NCBI GenBank assembly: GCA_943330855.2
Contig: CALQJI020000003.1
Location: 80,069 to 144,068 of the forward strand
Direction: 5' to 3'
From: Klebsiella pneumoniae
GTDB taxonomy: Bacteria; Verrucomicrobiota; Verrucomicrobiia; Limisphaerales; SXTU01
Length of the DNA stretch: 64,000 bases
Under the pieces are notes generated by a model. It was not told the origin of the DNA and made no database searches. It worked only from the letters and a program-made list of their open reading frames with translations. The position numbers were made by a program, and so were the translations under genes. Positions 1-10,970 of this stretch are shown in pieces. Positions within the stretch are counted from its first letter, which is position 1. Every line of letters begins with the position of its first letter.

Positions 1-2039
1 GTGGTTTTCTTCACGGTGCCCTGCTGTGTGGCGAAGAAGAGTTCGCCGGGCTGTTGCCAGGTCACGTCGGCTTTGGTCGCGTCGGTCTTGGACAAGATGC
101 GGATGAGGGCGGCGATTTTCTCGTTGGCCTGGAGTTCGAGGAGGTTGGCGATGTTGCGGCCTTTCGAGGCGCGGCCCATGTCGGGAATCTCGTGGACGCG
201 CTCGACATACACGCGGCCGGTGTTCGTGAAGAACATGAGGTAGTCGTGCGTGCTGGCGGTGAAGAGGTGCTCGATGAAGTCGCTCTCCTCGGGCGTGTCG
301 GCCTCGCGCGTGGTCATGCCGATGACGCCCTTGCCGCCGCGGCGCTGGGCGCGGTAGGCGGAGACGGCGGTGCGTTTGAGCAGGCCGGCGTGCGTGAGGG
401 TGATGATGACGCCTTCGTTGGCGATGAGGTCTTCGATGGCGATCTCGCCTTCGTCGGGGACAATTTGCGAGAGGCGTGGGGTGGCGTGCTTTTCGCGAAT
501 GGCTTTCAGCTCGGCCTTCATGATGGCCATGACGCGCGACTCCTTCGCGAGGATGTCCATGAGGTCTTTGATGACTTCGAGGAGGGCTTTGTATTCGGCT
601 TCGACCTTGTCGATTTCGAGTCCGGTTAGTTGGTAGAGGCGGAGTTCGAGGATGGCGTCCACCTGGCGCTCGGCGAGGGAGTAACGACCGGCGGTGAGCT
701 GGCTTTCGCGGCGAATGAGAATGCCCCAGCGCTCGACTTGCTCGCGCGTCCACTCGAAGTCGAGGAGTTTGACGCGGGCTTGTTCCTTGTTGTCGCTGCT
801 GCGGATGATGTGGATGAACTCGTCGAGGTTGGCGAGGGCGACGAGGTGGCCTTCGAGAATCTCAGCGCGGTCCTCGGCCTTGCGCAGCTCGAAGCGGGTG
901 CGGCGCAGGATGACCTCGCGGCGGTGGTCGATATAAGCGGAGATGAGCTGCTTGAGGTTCAGCGTCTTGGGCTTGCCGTGGTCGATGGCGAGCGCGTTGA
1001 CGCTGAAGGAAACTTCGAGCTGCGTGTGCTGAAAGAGGTTGTTGATGACGACCTTGGGCAGGGCGTCGCGCTTCAGCTCGATGACGAGGCGGCAGTGCTC
1101 GTCGGACTCATTGCGCATCGCGGAGATGTCCGTGATGATTTTCTGGTTCACGAGGTCGGCGATGCTCGATTCGAGCGCCGCGCGGTTCACGTTGAAGGGG
1201 ATTTCCGTGATGACGAGCTGCTCGCGGTTGCCCTTGAGTTCCTCGCTGCCGATTTTGCCGCGCAGCTTGATGGAGCCGCGCCCGGTCTCGAAGTAATTCT
1301 TGATGCCCTCGACGCCGCAGATGAAGCCGCCGGTGGGGAAGTCGGGGCCTTTGATGAACTTCATCAGCTCGGGAATCGTGATTTCCGGCTTGTCAATCTG
1401 CGCGCAGATGCCGTCCACGACTTCGCCGAGATTGTGCGGGGCCATGTTCGTGGCCATGCCGACGGCGATGCCGGTGCCGCCGTTGACGAGGAGGTTCGGG
1501 AAGGCCGCCGGGAAGACGGTGGGCTCCGTCATGCGCTCGTCGTAGTTCGGGACGAAGTCCACCGTGTCCCGGTCCATGTCCTGCATCAGCGCCGCACCGA
1601 GATGCGTGAGGCGGGCCTCGGTGTAACGCATCGCGGCGGGCGGGTCGGCTTCGACGGAGCCGAAGTTGCCTTTGCCGTCCACGAGCTTCTCGCGCATGAC
1701 CCACGGCTGGGCCATGTGGACGAGCGTGGGGTAGATGACGGCTTCACCGTGCGGGTGGTAGTTTCCGGAGGTGTCGCCGCAAATCTTGGCGCACTTGTAG
1801 TGCTTGCGCCCGGGGAAGAGCGAGAGCTCGTGCATCGCGTAGAGGATGCGGCGCTGCGAGGGCTTGAGGCCGTCGCGCACGTCGGGCAACGCGCGCGAGA
1901 TGATGACGGACATCGAGTAGTCGAGGAACGAGTTCTTAATCTCGTCGGCGACGTTGATCTTGGTGATTTTCTCGCCCTGCGTGTAGACGGAGCCAGTGGG
2001 CTGCGCGGGCGGGGGCGTGGGGGGAGTCTCGTCGGGCAT
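1..2039 (-). CDS. gyrA: DNA gyrase subunit A, partial (C-terminus beyond window)
   Basis: Breakage-reunion subunit of the A2B2 type II topoisomerase that negatively supercoils DNA. About 679 residues are visible from the ATG at 2039; the last C-terminal blades lie beyond position 1. The N-terminal core is clear (ALPDVRDGLKPSQRRILYAM), followed by the active-site tyrosine in RYTEARLTH (about Tyr139). The gyrase-specific GyrA box QRRGGKG near 328-347 separates it from topoisomerase IV ParC, and the last visible residues (FFATQQGTVKKT) fit a C-terminal pinwheel blade. The quinolone region reads HPHGEAVIYP, with Ala and Pro where E. coli has Ser83 and Asp87. It lies 33 nt after gyrB on the same strand, so the two are probably cotranscribed. 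Confidence 0.97.
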   Translation of the reverse strand, partial: MPDETPPTPPPAQPTGSVYTQGEKITKINVADEIKNSFLDYSMSVIISRALPDVRDGLKPSQRRILYAMHELSLFPGRKHYKCAKICGDTSGNYHPHGEAVIYPTLVHMAQPWVMREKLVDGKGNFGSVEADPPAAMRYTEARLTHLGAALMQDMDRDTVDFVPNYDERMTEPTVFPAAFPNLLVNGGTGIAVGMATNMAPHNLGEVVDGICAQIDKPEITIPELMKFIKGPDFPTGGFICGVEGIKNYFETGRGSIKLRGKIGSEELKGNREQLVITEIPFNVNRAALESSIADLVNQKIITDISAMRNESDEHCRLVIELKRDALPKVVINNLFQHTQLEVSFSVNALAIDHGKPKTLNLKQLISAYIDHRREVILRRTRFELRKAEDRAEILEGHLVALANLDEFIHIIRSSDNKEQARVKLLDFEWTREQVERWGILIRRESQLTAGRYSLAERQVDAILELRLYQLTGLEIDKVEAEYKALLEVIKDLMDILAKESRVMAIMKAELKAIREKHATPRLSQIVPDEGEIAIEDLIANEGVIITLTHAGLLKRTAVSAYRAQRRGGKGVIGMTTREADTPEESDFIEHLFTASTHDYLMFFTNTGRVYVERVHEIPDMGRASKGRNIANLLELQANEKIAALIRILSKTDATKADVTWQQPGELFFATQQGTVKKT

Positions 2040-2072
2040 TTTAGGATTGTGGTGCGGAGTCGCGAAAAGGGG

Positions 2073-5004
<2,932 letters not shown>

Positions 5005-6921
5005 GTGCCGCACGCCGACTCCAACCAACGCCAACCGTGGTGGTTCCCGCCCTTCGTGCTCCTGCTCTTCCTGGGCCTGCTCGGCACGCGCTCGTTGAAC
5101 GAGCCGGACGAGGGCCGCTACGCCGAGATCGCCCGCGAGATGGTCGAGACCGGCAACTGGCTCGTGCCGCACATCTGGTATGTGCCGCACTTGGACAAAC
5201 CGCCCTTCACCTACTGGGCCGTCGCCGCGTCACTCTCCGTCTTCGGCGTGAACGAATGGGCCGTGCGCCTGCCGCTGGCGCTCGCGGGCCTCAGCGCGGC
5301 GTGGGCCACCTTCCTCCTCGTGCGCTCCGTCGCGGGCGCAGCGACAGCGGGTTGGAGTGTGCTCCTCCTGGGCACATCCACGCTCTACTGGGTGATGGCT
5401 CGGATGTTGACGACCGACATCTTCCTCACGCAGTTCATCGCGTGGGCCATTTACTTTTTCTGGCGAAGCTGGCGGAGCTTGGATGCGTTGGGGGAGCCGA
5501 CAGCGGTCAGCGGCCAGCAGTCAGCGGCGTTCGCTGAGGATGAACCTGACCCGGCGGGCGATGCCCGTGCGCTGGCGGCGCGACGCAGCTTCGGCTGGCA
5601 ATTGGCCGCGTGGGCCGCGATGGCCGGGGGCGCGCTGACCAAGGGCCCCATCGCGCTAGCCATCCCGCTGGTGGCGTTCGGGGCACTCCTGTGGTTGCGC
5701 TGCACCCGCCGCTCCGTAGCGAAGGCCGAAAACTACACCCTCGTTCCGTTCGGCGGATTGCTCTGGTGGCGGAGCGGGACGGCGGACCCACGTTTAAGCG
5801 TGCTGCTGTTCGGCGCGCTCGCGGGCACGACGCTCTTTGCCACGCTGGCCCTGCCGTGGTTCCTGATGGTCTGGGAGACCGTGCCGAAATCGTTTGAGTT
5901 CATGGTCAAGGGCCAGGTCGTCGGGCACGCGATGCAAGCGGCGGCGAAGAACCGCGCGCAACCGTTTTGGTTTTTCATCCCAGTCCTGCTCGTCGGCTTC
6001 CTGCCGTGGGCGCTGCTGCTCGGCTGGCTCTGGCGTCGCGCGCACTGGCGTGCGCTGGACACGCGGACGCAAGAGGCATGGCTGCTTTTAAGCGTCTGGG
6101 CGGGCTTCACTTTCGTGCTCTTCTCGGTGAACAGCGCCAAGCTGATGCACTACATCCTGCCGATGTTCCCCGCGCTCGCGGCACTGGTGGCGCTGCGGTG
6201 GCCTGCCTTCGGAGCGCCGGTCTCCGACACGGCGAGTTCGTCGTCTGTGCCGCCACACGCCGGGTCGGAGACCGGCGCTCCGGCGTGGGTCTGGCGCTCT
6301 CTTCCTGCTGCCGCGCTGCTGCCGCTCATAGCTTTTCCGATCGTGTGTTGGTTCGTCTTCAAGGTGCGTGACCAGCTCTGGGTGAAGATCACGCCGCTCG
6401 CCGCCACGCTGTTGCTGGGAGTCGTCGCGTGGGAGAGCCGCAAATGGTCGGTGGCGCTTTGCACGCGCTGGGCGGGCGGGCTGGTCACGGTCGCGCTCCT
6501 CGTCGTGGTGGCGCTCACGCCGCTAGTGGAGACGGACCTGCGCAGCAACCAGACACTCAAGCCGCTGGGCCTCGCCTTGAGGCGTGAGTTCCGCGCGGGT
6601 GACGTCGTCATCGTGCGCCACCGCCTCCCACAAGGCCTGCCATTCTACGCGCATCCGGTCATCAGCGCGGAGCGACGGCCCTATTTATCCGGCCTGCCGG
6701 AGCATCGGATGCCCTTCGAATGCCCCGGAAACCGCGCGCGCTTCGGCGACCGCGTGCTCAAGGACGACGTCGTCTTCAGCAACCTGCTCGCTGGCCAGCA
6801 GCGCGTGCTGGTGGTGGGCTTCAAAGGAGCCTTCACCAGTTCCCGCCCACTCGCACGCGGCAAGCCCCTCCGGCTCCTCGCGCAAGTCGGCGACTGGGAA
6901 CTGTTCACGAACCAGCAGTGA
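5005..6921 (+). CDS. GT39/ArnT-like membrane glycosyltransferase
   Basis: Probable lipid-phosphate-sugar-dependent glycosyltransferase of the dolichyl-phosphate-mannose/ArnT superfamily, 638 residues, acting on the outer face of the inner membrane. The first extracytoplasmic loop has the family motif NEPDEGRYAEIAREM with the catalytic acidic pair, then a KPPFTYW loop; many hydrophobic helices follow. I chose the GTG at 5005 because the preceding 39 codons overlap repeat K and look non-conserved, and TATCAC lies 6 nt before the GTG. Two repeats are inserted in frame in loops: heptamers at 5501-5528 (peptide AVSGQQSA) and a 24-bp-arm palindrome at 6211-6281. Substrate (lipid A, protein or polysaccharide) is unknown. 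Confidence 0.85.
   Translation: MPHADSNQRQPWWFPPFVLLLFLGLLGTRSLNEPDEGRYAEIAREMVETGNWLVPHIWYVPHLDKPPFTYWAVAASLSVFGVNEWAVRLPLALAGLSAAWATFLLVRSVAGAATAGWSVLLLGTSTLYWVMARMLTTDIFLTQFIAWAIYFFWRSWRSLDALGEPTAVSGQQSAAFAEDEPDPAGDARALAARRSFGWQLAAWAAMAGGALTKGPIALAIPLVAFGALLWLRCTRRSVAKAENYTLVPFGGLLWWRSGTADPRLSVLLFGALAGTTLFATLALPWFLMVWETVPKSFEFMVKGQVVGHAMQAAAKNRAQPFWFFIPVLLVGFLPWALLLGWLWRRAHWRALDTRTQEAWLLLSVWAGFTFVLFSVNSAKLMHYILPMFPALAALVALRWPAFGAPVSDTASSSSVPPHAGSETGAPAWVWRSLPAAALLPLIAFPIVCWFVFKVRDQLWVKITPLAATLLLGVVAWESRKWSVALCTRWAGGLVTVALLVVVALTPLVETDLRSNQTLKPLGLALRREFRAGDVVIVRHRLPQGLPFYAHPVISAERRPYLSGLPEHRMPFECPGNRARFGDRVLKDDVVFSNLLAGQQRVLVVGFKGAFTSSRPLARGKPLRLLAQVGDWELFTNQQ
5501..5528. repeat. Heptamer tandem repeat inside GT39 gene (unit CAGCGGT)
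   Basis: Four consecutive 7-bp units: CAGCGGT, CAGCGGC, CAGCAGT, CAGCGGC. They encode AVSGQQSA in a hydrophilic loop. The same unit and almost the same peptide recur at 27139-27166 in an unrelated gene. Confidence 0.85.
6211..6281. repeat. Palindromic element family G inside GT39 gene
   Basis: A 24-nt left arm (6211-6234, beginning GGAGCGCCGGTCTCCGAC) and a 24-nt right arm (6258-6281) are reverse complements with one mismatch, separated by 23 nt. The element is in frame and encodes a Ser/Pro/Gly-rich loop (GAPVSDTASSSSVPPHAGSE) between transmembrane segments. Confidence 0.85.
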
Positions 6922-7095
6922 ACGCGGTGAGAATGAGGTGGGGAGTTTCCCAACGCCGACTTGTGTCCACTCCAACCAAGATGTGTCCACTTTTCCCTTT
7001 CACCTTTTGCCTTCCGGCTCCCCTTCCCACTCTTGCCTCGACACATCCCTTCCCCCTCGGAAGACTCGGTGCGTCACCCGGTTTACTGACTCGCT

Positions 7096-8538
7096 ATGGA
7101 CCCGCTCTGGATTTTTCTGCTCGGGATGGTCGTGGTGCTGGGCAGCATTTTAGCCCTGCGCCTGCACGCGTTTCTCGCACTCGTGCTGGGCGCGCTCGTC
7201 GTGGCCGCGCTCACGCCGGCGGCGGCAATTGTCCAGCACGGCCTCAGCAAGAAGCTTTCCCCGGAGGCCGCGCAGAAGGTCGCGGATCAACCCGTCATTG
7301 AACGCGTCACCCGTGAGTTCGGCGCCACGGTGGGGCGCATTGGCGTGCTCATCGCCTTCGCGTCCATCGTGGGCAAGTGCCTTCTGGATAGCGGCGGCGC
7401 GGACCGCATCGTGCGCTCGACGTTGCGCCTGCTGGGTGAGCAGCGCACGCCGCTGGCCTTCGTTTCCAGCGGCTTCCTGTTGGGCATCCCGGTGTTCTTC
7501 GAGACCGTTTTCCTGCTGATGATTCCGCTGGGAAAAGCCATGCGGATGCGCACCGGGCGGGACTACACGCTCTACGTCCTTTGCATCATCGCGGGCGCGA
7601 CGATGACGCACTCGCTCGTGCCGCCGACCCCGGGCCCGCTCTTCGTGGCCAAGGAGCTGAACGTAGACATGGGGCTGATGATCCTCGTCGGCTGCGTGGT
7701 GGGCGCGATCACCGCCGGCTCCGGCTGGCTCTACGCGCGCTGGATCAATCGCCGTTTGGACATCCCGCTGCGCGACACCGCTAAGTCATCACTTGCCGAG
7801 GTGGAGGCATTGATGAACCGGGACGAAAAACTCCTCCCACCTTTCTGGCTCGCAGTGATGCCGATCCTTCTGCCGGTCCTCCTCATCAGCGCCGCCACCC
7901 CGCTGGATGCGAAGGACGGCGCGGAGTTTTACGCGCGACTATTCGCCTCGTGTCCCGCAGTGATTGACGTGATCCGAGTGCTGGGCGACTCGACGGTTGC
8001 GCTGGGCATCGCGGCGTCCATCGCACTGGGAACCGTGGTCTGGCGAGGGCAGAAGGCCGGTGACGTGCTGGACAAGGGCGTGGGCGTGGCGCTGGAGGAG
8101 GCGGGCTCAATCATCCTCATCATCGCGGCAGGCGGAGCGTTTGGCGGGGTGCTTCAGCAGACCGGCATTGGCCCGCGCCTCCAGGAATTATCGAAGACCT
8201 ACAGCATCGGCATCCTGCCGCTGGCGTGGGCGGTGACGGCCGTGGTGAGGATCGCGCAAGGTTCCGCCACCGTGGCGATGGTCACAGCGGTCGGGATGCT
8301 GGGCAGCATGGCCAAGCCCGAGCTGCTGGGCTTCCACCCCGTCTGGGTGGCCCTAGCGATTGGCTGCGGTTCAAAAATGGGGCCGTGGATGAACGACAGC
8401 GGTTTCTGGGTGATTTGCAAGGTGAGCGGCTTCACCGAAAAGGAATGCCTCAGCACGTTTACCGTGATGTTGAGCATCATGGGCGTGGTCGGCCTCGGCG
8501 TGGTGATGCTGTTGGCGAAGCTCTTCCCACTGGTGTAG
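7096..8538 (+). CDS. GntP-family gluconate/organic-acid:H+ symporter
   Basis: Inner-membrane permease of 480 residues with 12 or more hydrophobic segments. The family signature GIPVFFETVFLLMIPLG is present, followed by THSLVPPTPGPLFVA and the C-terminal GSKMGPWMNDSGFWVI typical of gluconate permeases. The substrate could be gluconate or another sugar acid. The ATG at 7096 is preceded by TACTGA 6 nt upstream, a possible -10 giving an almost leaderless mRNA. The TAG stop codon is formed by the first bases of palindrome E (8535-8606). No gluconate kinase is adjacent; the converging neighbour is a HAD phosphatase. Confidence 0.9.
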   Translation: MDPLWIFLLGMVVVLGSILALRLHAFLALVLGALVVAALTPAAAIVQHGLSKKLSPEAAQKVADQPVIERVTREFGATVGRIGVLIAFASIVGKCLLDSGGADRIVRSTLRLLGEQRTPLAFVSSGFLLGIPVFFETVFLLMIPLGKAMRMRTGRDYTLYVLCIIAGATMTHSLVPPTPGPLFVAKELNVDMGLMILVGCVVGAITAGSGWLYARWINRRLDIPLRDTAKSSLAEVEALMNRDEKLLPPFWLAVMPILLPVLLISAATPLDAKDGAEFYARLFASCPAVIDVIRVLGDSTVALGIAASIALGTVVWRGQKAGDVLDKGVGVALEEAGSIILIIAAGGAFGGVLQQTGIGPRLQELSKTYSIGILPLAWAVTAVVRIAQGSATVAMVTAVGMLGSMAKPELLGFHPVWVALAIGCGSKMGPWMNDSGFWVICKVSGFTEKECLSTFTVMLSIMGVVGLGVVMLLAKLFPLV

Positions 8539-8606
8539 CTGCCGAGGTGAGGAGGCGGACTCGCATTGGAACTCGGACGAATCCGCCTCCTCACCTCGGC
8601 GGCTAC
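8535..8606. repeat. Palindromic element family E, copy 1 (convergent junction)
   Basis: A 25-nt left arm (8535-8559, GTAGCTGCCGAGGTGAGGAG...) and a 25-nt right arm (8582-8606) pair with one mismatch. It fills the gap between the converging permease and HAD genes, so it could act as a bidirectional terminator, although it has no T-run. Its first GTAG contains the permease stop codon. A second copy lies at 59089-59159. Confidence 0.9.
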
Positions 8607-8609
8607 CCG

Positions 8610-9182
8610 CTACCGCACTCCGACGCCCAACTCCCGCACGTCCACCGCGTCCATGCCCGCTGCGCGGATGGCGCTCATGCCCAAGTCTGTGTCCTCGAAA
8701 CCCCGGCAGAACTGTGGCTCCACACCCAGCAAGCGCGCGGCTTCGAGGAAAATGTCCGGCTCTGGCTTCTGGCGCGTCACGTCCTCGCTCGTCACCACGG
8801 CGGCGAACAAATGCCGGATGCCCAAGTGTTTGAGGACTTCTTCGACGATGCGCTTCTTCCCGCCGCTCGCCACGGCCATCGGCAGCTTGCCGTGGTGCTC
8901 ACGCGCGATGGCGACGATCTCGGGAATCGCCTGCACGCTGGTGAGGAACGGCAAGAAGGCGTGCTCCTTCTCGACCGAAACCTCGTGGTGGTCGTAGCTC
9001 AAGCCCTGTTCCTCGCGCAGCATTTTCAGAATGTCGCGCGACGGGACACCGCCAAGTTTGTAGAAGCGGTCCTCGGTGAAGTGGATGCCGTGGCGCTGCG
9101 AGATGACCTGCCACGCATGCCAGTGGAGCGGCATCGTGTCGGCGAGAGTTCCGTCGCAGTCGAAGATGAGAGCCTTAATCAT
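8610..9182 (-). CDS. HAD-superfamily hydrolase (beta-phosphoglucomutase/phosphatase-like)
   Basis: Haloacid-dehalogenase-type phosphohydrolase, 190 residues. Motif I FDCDGTLADT has both aspartates (Asp8, Asp10); motif II is in VASGGKKRIVEE; motif III lysine in RQKPEPDIFLEAA; motif IV FEDTDLGMSAIRAAG. The helical cap after motif I (MPLHWHAWQVISQRHGI) resembles the beta-phosphoglucomutase/YqaB fructose-1-phosphatase group, so a small sugar phosphate is a likely substrate. The start is MIKALIF at 9182; longer starts would run through the repeat at 9188-9262. It lies 85 nt after prfA on the same strand. Confidence 0.9.
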   Translation of the reverse strand: MIKALIFDCDGTLADTMPLHWHAWQVISQRHGIHFTEDRFYKLGGVPSRDILKMLREEQGLSYDHHEVSVEKEHAFLPFLTSVQAIPEIVAIAREHHGKLPMAVASGGKKRIVEEVLKHLGIRHLFAAVVTSEDVTRQKPEPDIFLEAARLLGVEPQFCRGFEDTDLGMSAIRAAGMDAVDVRELGVGVR

Positions 9183-9187
9183 GGGGA

Positions 9188-9262
9188 GTCCAAAGGTCCA
9201 AAGTCCAAAGTCCGGGTCCGTCGTCCGCGAGGTGACTTTGGACAATTAGATTTTGGACCGGG
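9188..9262. repeat. Heptamer repeat with inverted copies (unit GTCCAAA)
   Basis: Units GTCCAAA, GGTCCAAA, GTCCAAA, GTCCGGG on the left. The complementary CTTTGGAC (9236-9243) and TTTTGGAC (9251-9258) lie on the right, followed by GGTCCG, so the block can fold back. It fills nearly the whole gap between prfA and the HAD gene. Confidence 0.8.
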
Positions 9263-9267
9263 TCCGT

Positions 9268-10347
9268 TCACGTCGTCAGCGCCGCAAGTTTTCGATCCAA
9301 GTCATCGTTCATCAGCGGCTCAATGAGACCGTCGAGGTCGCCATCGATGACGTTGGAGAGGTTGTAAATGGTGAGTTCGATACGGTGGTCGGTCACGCGG
9401 TTCTGCGGGAAGTTGTAGGTGCGAATCTTCTCGCTGCGTTCGCCCGTGCCCACCTGGGAGCTGCGTTGCGCTTCATACTTGGCCTTCTCGTCAGCGATCT
9501 TGCGATTCAGCAGGCGCGAGCGGAGCACGATCATCGCCTTGGCCTTGTTCTTGTGCTGCGAGCGCTCGTCCTGGCAGCGGACCTCGGTGCCAGTGGGCTT
9601 GTGGACAATGCGGACGGCGGAGTCGGTGGTGTTGACACCCTGGCCGCCGTGACCGCCCGCACGGCAGACCTGAATTTCGAGGTCCTCGGCGCGAATCTCG
9701 ATGTCCACTTCCTCGGCCTCCGGCAGCACGGCAACGGTGCAGGTGCTCGTGTGGATGCGGCCTTGAGCCTCCGTCGCTGGGACGCGCTGGACGCGATGGA
9801 CACCACTCTCGTATTTGAGCCGCTTGTAGACGTCCTGTCCGTTCACCCCGAAGGTCACGTCCCGTAAGCCGCCTAAGTCGGACGGGCTGGAATCCATCGG
9901 ATCAATCTTCCAGCCTTGCGTCTCGGCGTAGCGGGTGAACATCCGGTAGAGGTCCGCAGCGAAGAGCGCAGACTCCGCTCCGCCCGCGCCCGCGCGGATT
10001 TCGATGATGGTGTTGCGCGAGTCGGTCACGTCCGGCGGTAGGACGCCGCGCTGGACTTCGAGGGTGAAGCGGTGAAGGTCCACTTCGAGCCGCGCGATTT
10101 CCTCCTTCGCCATGAGTGCCAGTTCGGAGTCGGGGGACTCGGCGGCGAGCATCGTGCGGTTCTCCTCCCAATCGCGTTGGGCCTTGAGAAACAGGGCGCC
10201 GGTGGCAACCAGCCCCTTGAGCCGTGCGTATTCCCGCCCCAGATCCTGCGCGCGCGTCGGGTTGTCGAAGACCCTCGGATCGCTCAAGTTCGCCTCGACC
10301 TCCGCGAAGCGGCGGTTGAACTTCTCGATATGCGGGCGGAGTTCCAT
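9268..10347 (-). CDS. prfA: Peptide chain release factor 1
   Basis: Class I release factor reading UAA/UAG, 359 residues, the usual length. The codon-recognition tripeptide PAT (190-192, in RVPATEAQGRIHTS) identifies RF1 rather than RF2. The GGQ that enters the peptidyl-transferase centre is at 234-236. Its context is CRAGGHGGQGVNTTDSAVRI, where well-known RF1 proteins have GAGGQHVN; His before and Gly after GGQ are unusual. The start MELRPHIEKF at 10347 was chosen because upstream codons lie in a heptamer hairpin. It follows rpmE, but a terminator and that hairpin separate them. Confidence 0.97.
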   Translation of the reverse strand: MELRPHIEKFNRRFAEVEANLSDPRVFDNPTRAQDLGREYARLKGLVATGALFLKAQRDWEENRTMLAAESPDSELALMAKEEIARLEVDLHRFTLEVQRGVLPPDVTDSRNTIIEIRAGAGGAESALFAADLYRMFTRYAETQGWKIDPMDSSPSDLGGLRDVTFGVNGQDVYKRLKYESGVHRVQRVPATEAQGRIHTSTCTVAVLPEAEEVDIEIRAEDLEIQVCRAGGHGGQGVNTTDSAVRIVHKPTGTEVRCQDERSQHKNKAKAMIVLRSRLLNRKIADEKAKYEAQRSSQVGTGERSEKIRTYNFPQNRVTDHRIELTIYNLSNVIDGDLDGLIEPLMNDDLDRKLAALTT

Positions 10348-10352
10348 GGGGA

Positions 10353-10444
10353 GGTTGAGAGTTGGGGAGTTGAGAGTTGAGAGGCGGAAGTGGTGCTGTG
10401 GACGCTGGTTTTGACTCTCAACTCTCAACTTTCAACTCTCAACC
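10353..10444. repeat. Heptamer-repeat hairpin (units GTTGAGA / TCTCAAC)
   Basis: The left arm 10353-10384 is built of GTTGAGA-type units. The right arm 10415-10444 is built of the complementary TCTCAAC units. The two arms pair over about 30 bp with one small bulge, around a roughly 30-nt loop. It lies in the 5' leader of prfA, downstream of the rpmE terminator. Confidence 0.9.
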
Positions 10445-10450
10445 CAACTT

Positions 10451-10492
10451 CGAAAAAGCAATCGCCCGCCAGGCGCAAACCCGGCGGGCGAT
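10451..10492 (-). terminator. Rho-independent terminator of rpmE
   Basis: On the minus strand, stem ATCGCCCGCC / GGCGGGCGAT (10-bp perfect, 10461-10470 and 10483-10492) is followed by TGCTTTTTCG. It lies 15 nt after the rpmE stop codon. Confidence 0.85.
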
Positions 10493-10506
10493 GGCACGGC
10501 TGAAAG

Positions 10507-10761
10507 CTACTTCTTCTTTTTCTTGGCAGCAGCGGCGTCGGCCACAGCTACCTGGGCGGCGGCCGTCTTGGCGGCACGCTGCTGGAATTTGTCCACGCGG
10601 CCAGCGGTATCTACGAACTTCTGCTGGCCCGTATAAAACGGGTGGCAGGCGTTGCAGAGGCCCAAGAGCACACTACGGCGGGTGGAACGGGTGATAATTA
10701 CGTTGCCACAGGCGCAACGAAATTCAGCGGCTTCGTATTTCGGATGGATGTCCGTTTTCAT
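10507..10761 (-). CDS. rpmE: 50S ribosomal protein L31
   Basis: Large-subunit protein L31, 84 residues. It begins [20 protein letters not shown] and continues [20 protein letters not shown], so the zinc-binding cysteines (C-x-C and CNAC) of the zinc-containing form are kept. The C-terminal tail is Ala/Lys-rich and ends in five lysines. A good promoter lies 15-42 nt upstream of the start, and a terminator follows at once, so it is probably a single-gene transcript. Confidence 0.97.
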   Translation of the reverse strand: MKTDIHPKYEAAEFRCACGNVIITRSTRRSVLLGLCNACHPFYTGQQKFVDTAGRVDKFQQRAAKTAAAQVAVADAAAAKKKKK

Positions 10762-10775
10762 TTCAAAGGGCGCGC

Positions 10776-10803
10776 AGAATACAAACGATGCGCGGCTTGG
10801 CAA
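10776..10803 (-). promoter_or_regulatory. Sigma70-type promoter of rpmE
   Basis: Minus strand: -35 TTGCCA (10798-10803), 16-nt spacer, -10 TATTCT (10776-10781), then 14 nt to the ATG. The predicted transcript has a leader of only about 7 nt and no Shine-Dalgarno. Confidence 0.7.
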
Positions 10804-10930
10804 GTGCTGTTTTAGATTTGGGCGATTTAACGGAGGCATCCCAGCTTCTTCCGGGTCCAAAAACACCCTCATCAGCACCGGTCTCCGGCCTGCTGGAGTG
10901 AGCCGGCGGCCTGAATGACGCGCTCCAGGT

Positions 10931-10959
10931 TCGACAACGACGCAAGCTTCTCCTACAAG
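10931..10959 (+). promoter_or_regulatory. Sigma70-type promoter of the 2-hydroxyacid dehydrogenase
   Basis: -35 TCGACA (10931-10936), 17-nt spacer, -10 TACAAG (10954-10959), with the ATG 11 nt later. The expected start of transcription is 4-5 nt before the ATG, so the message would be nearly leaderless. Confidence 0.6.
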
Positions 10960-10970
10960 TCCGCCCCAAC

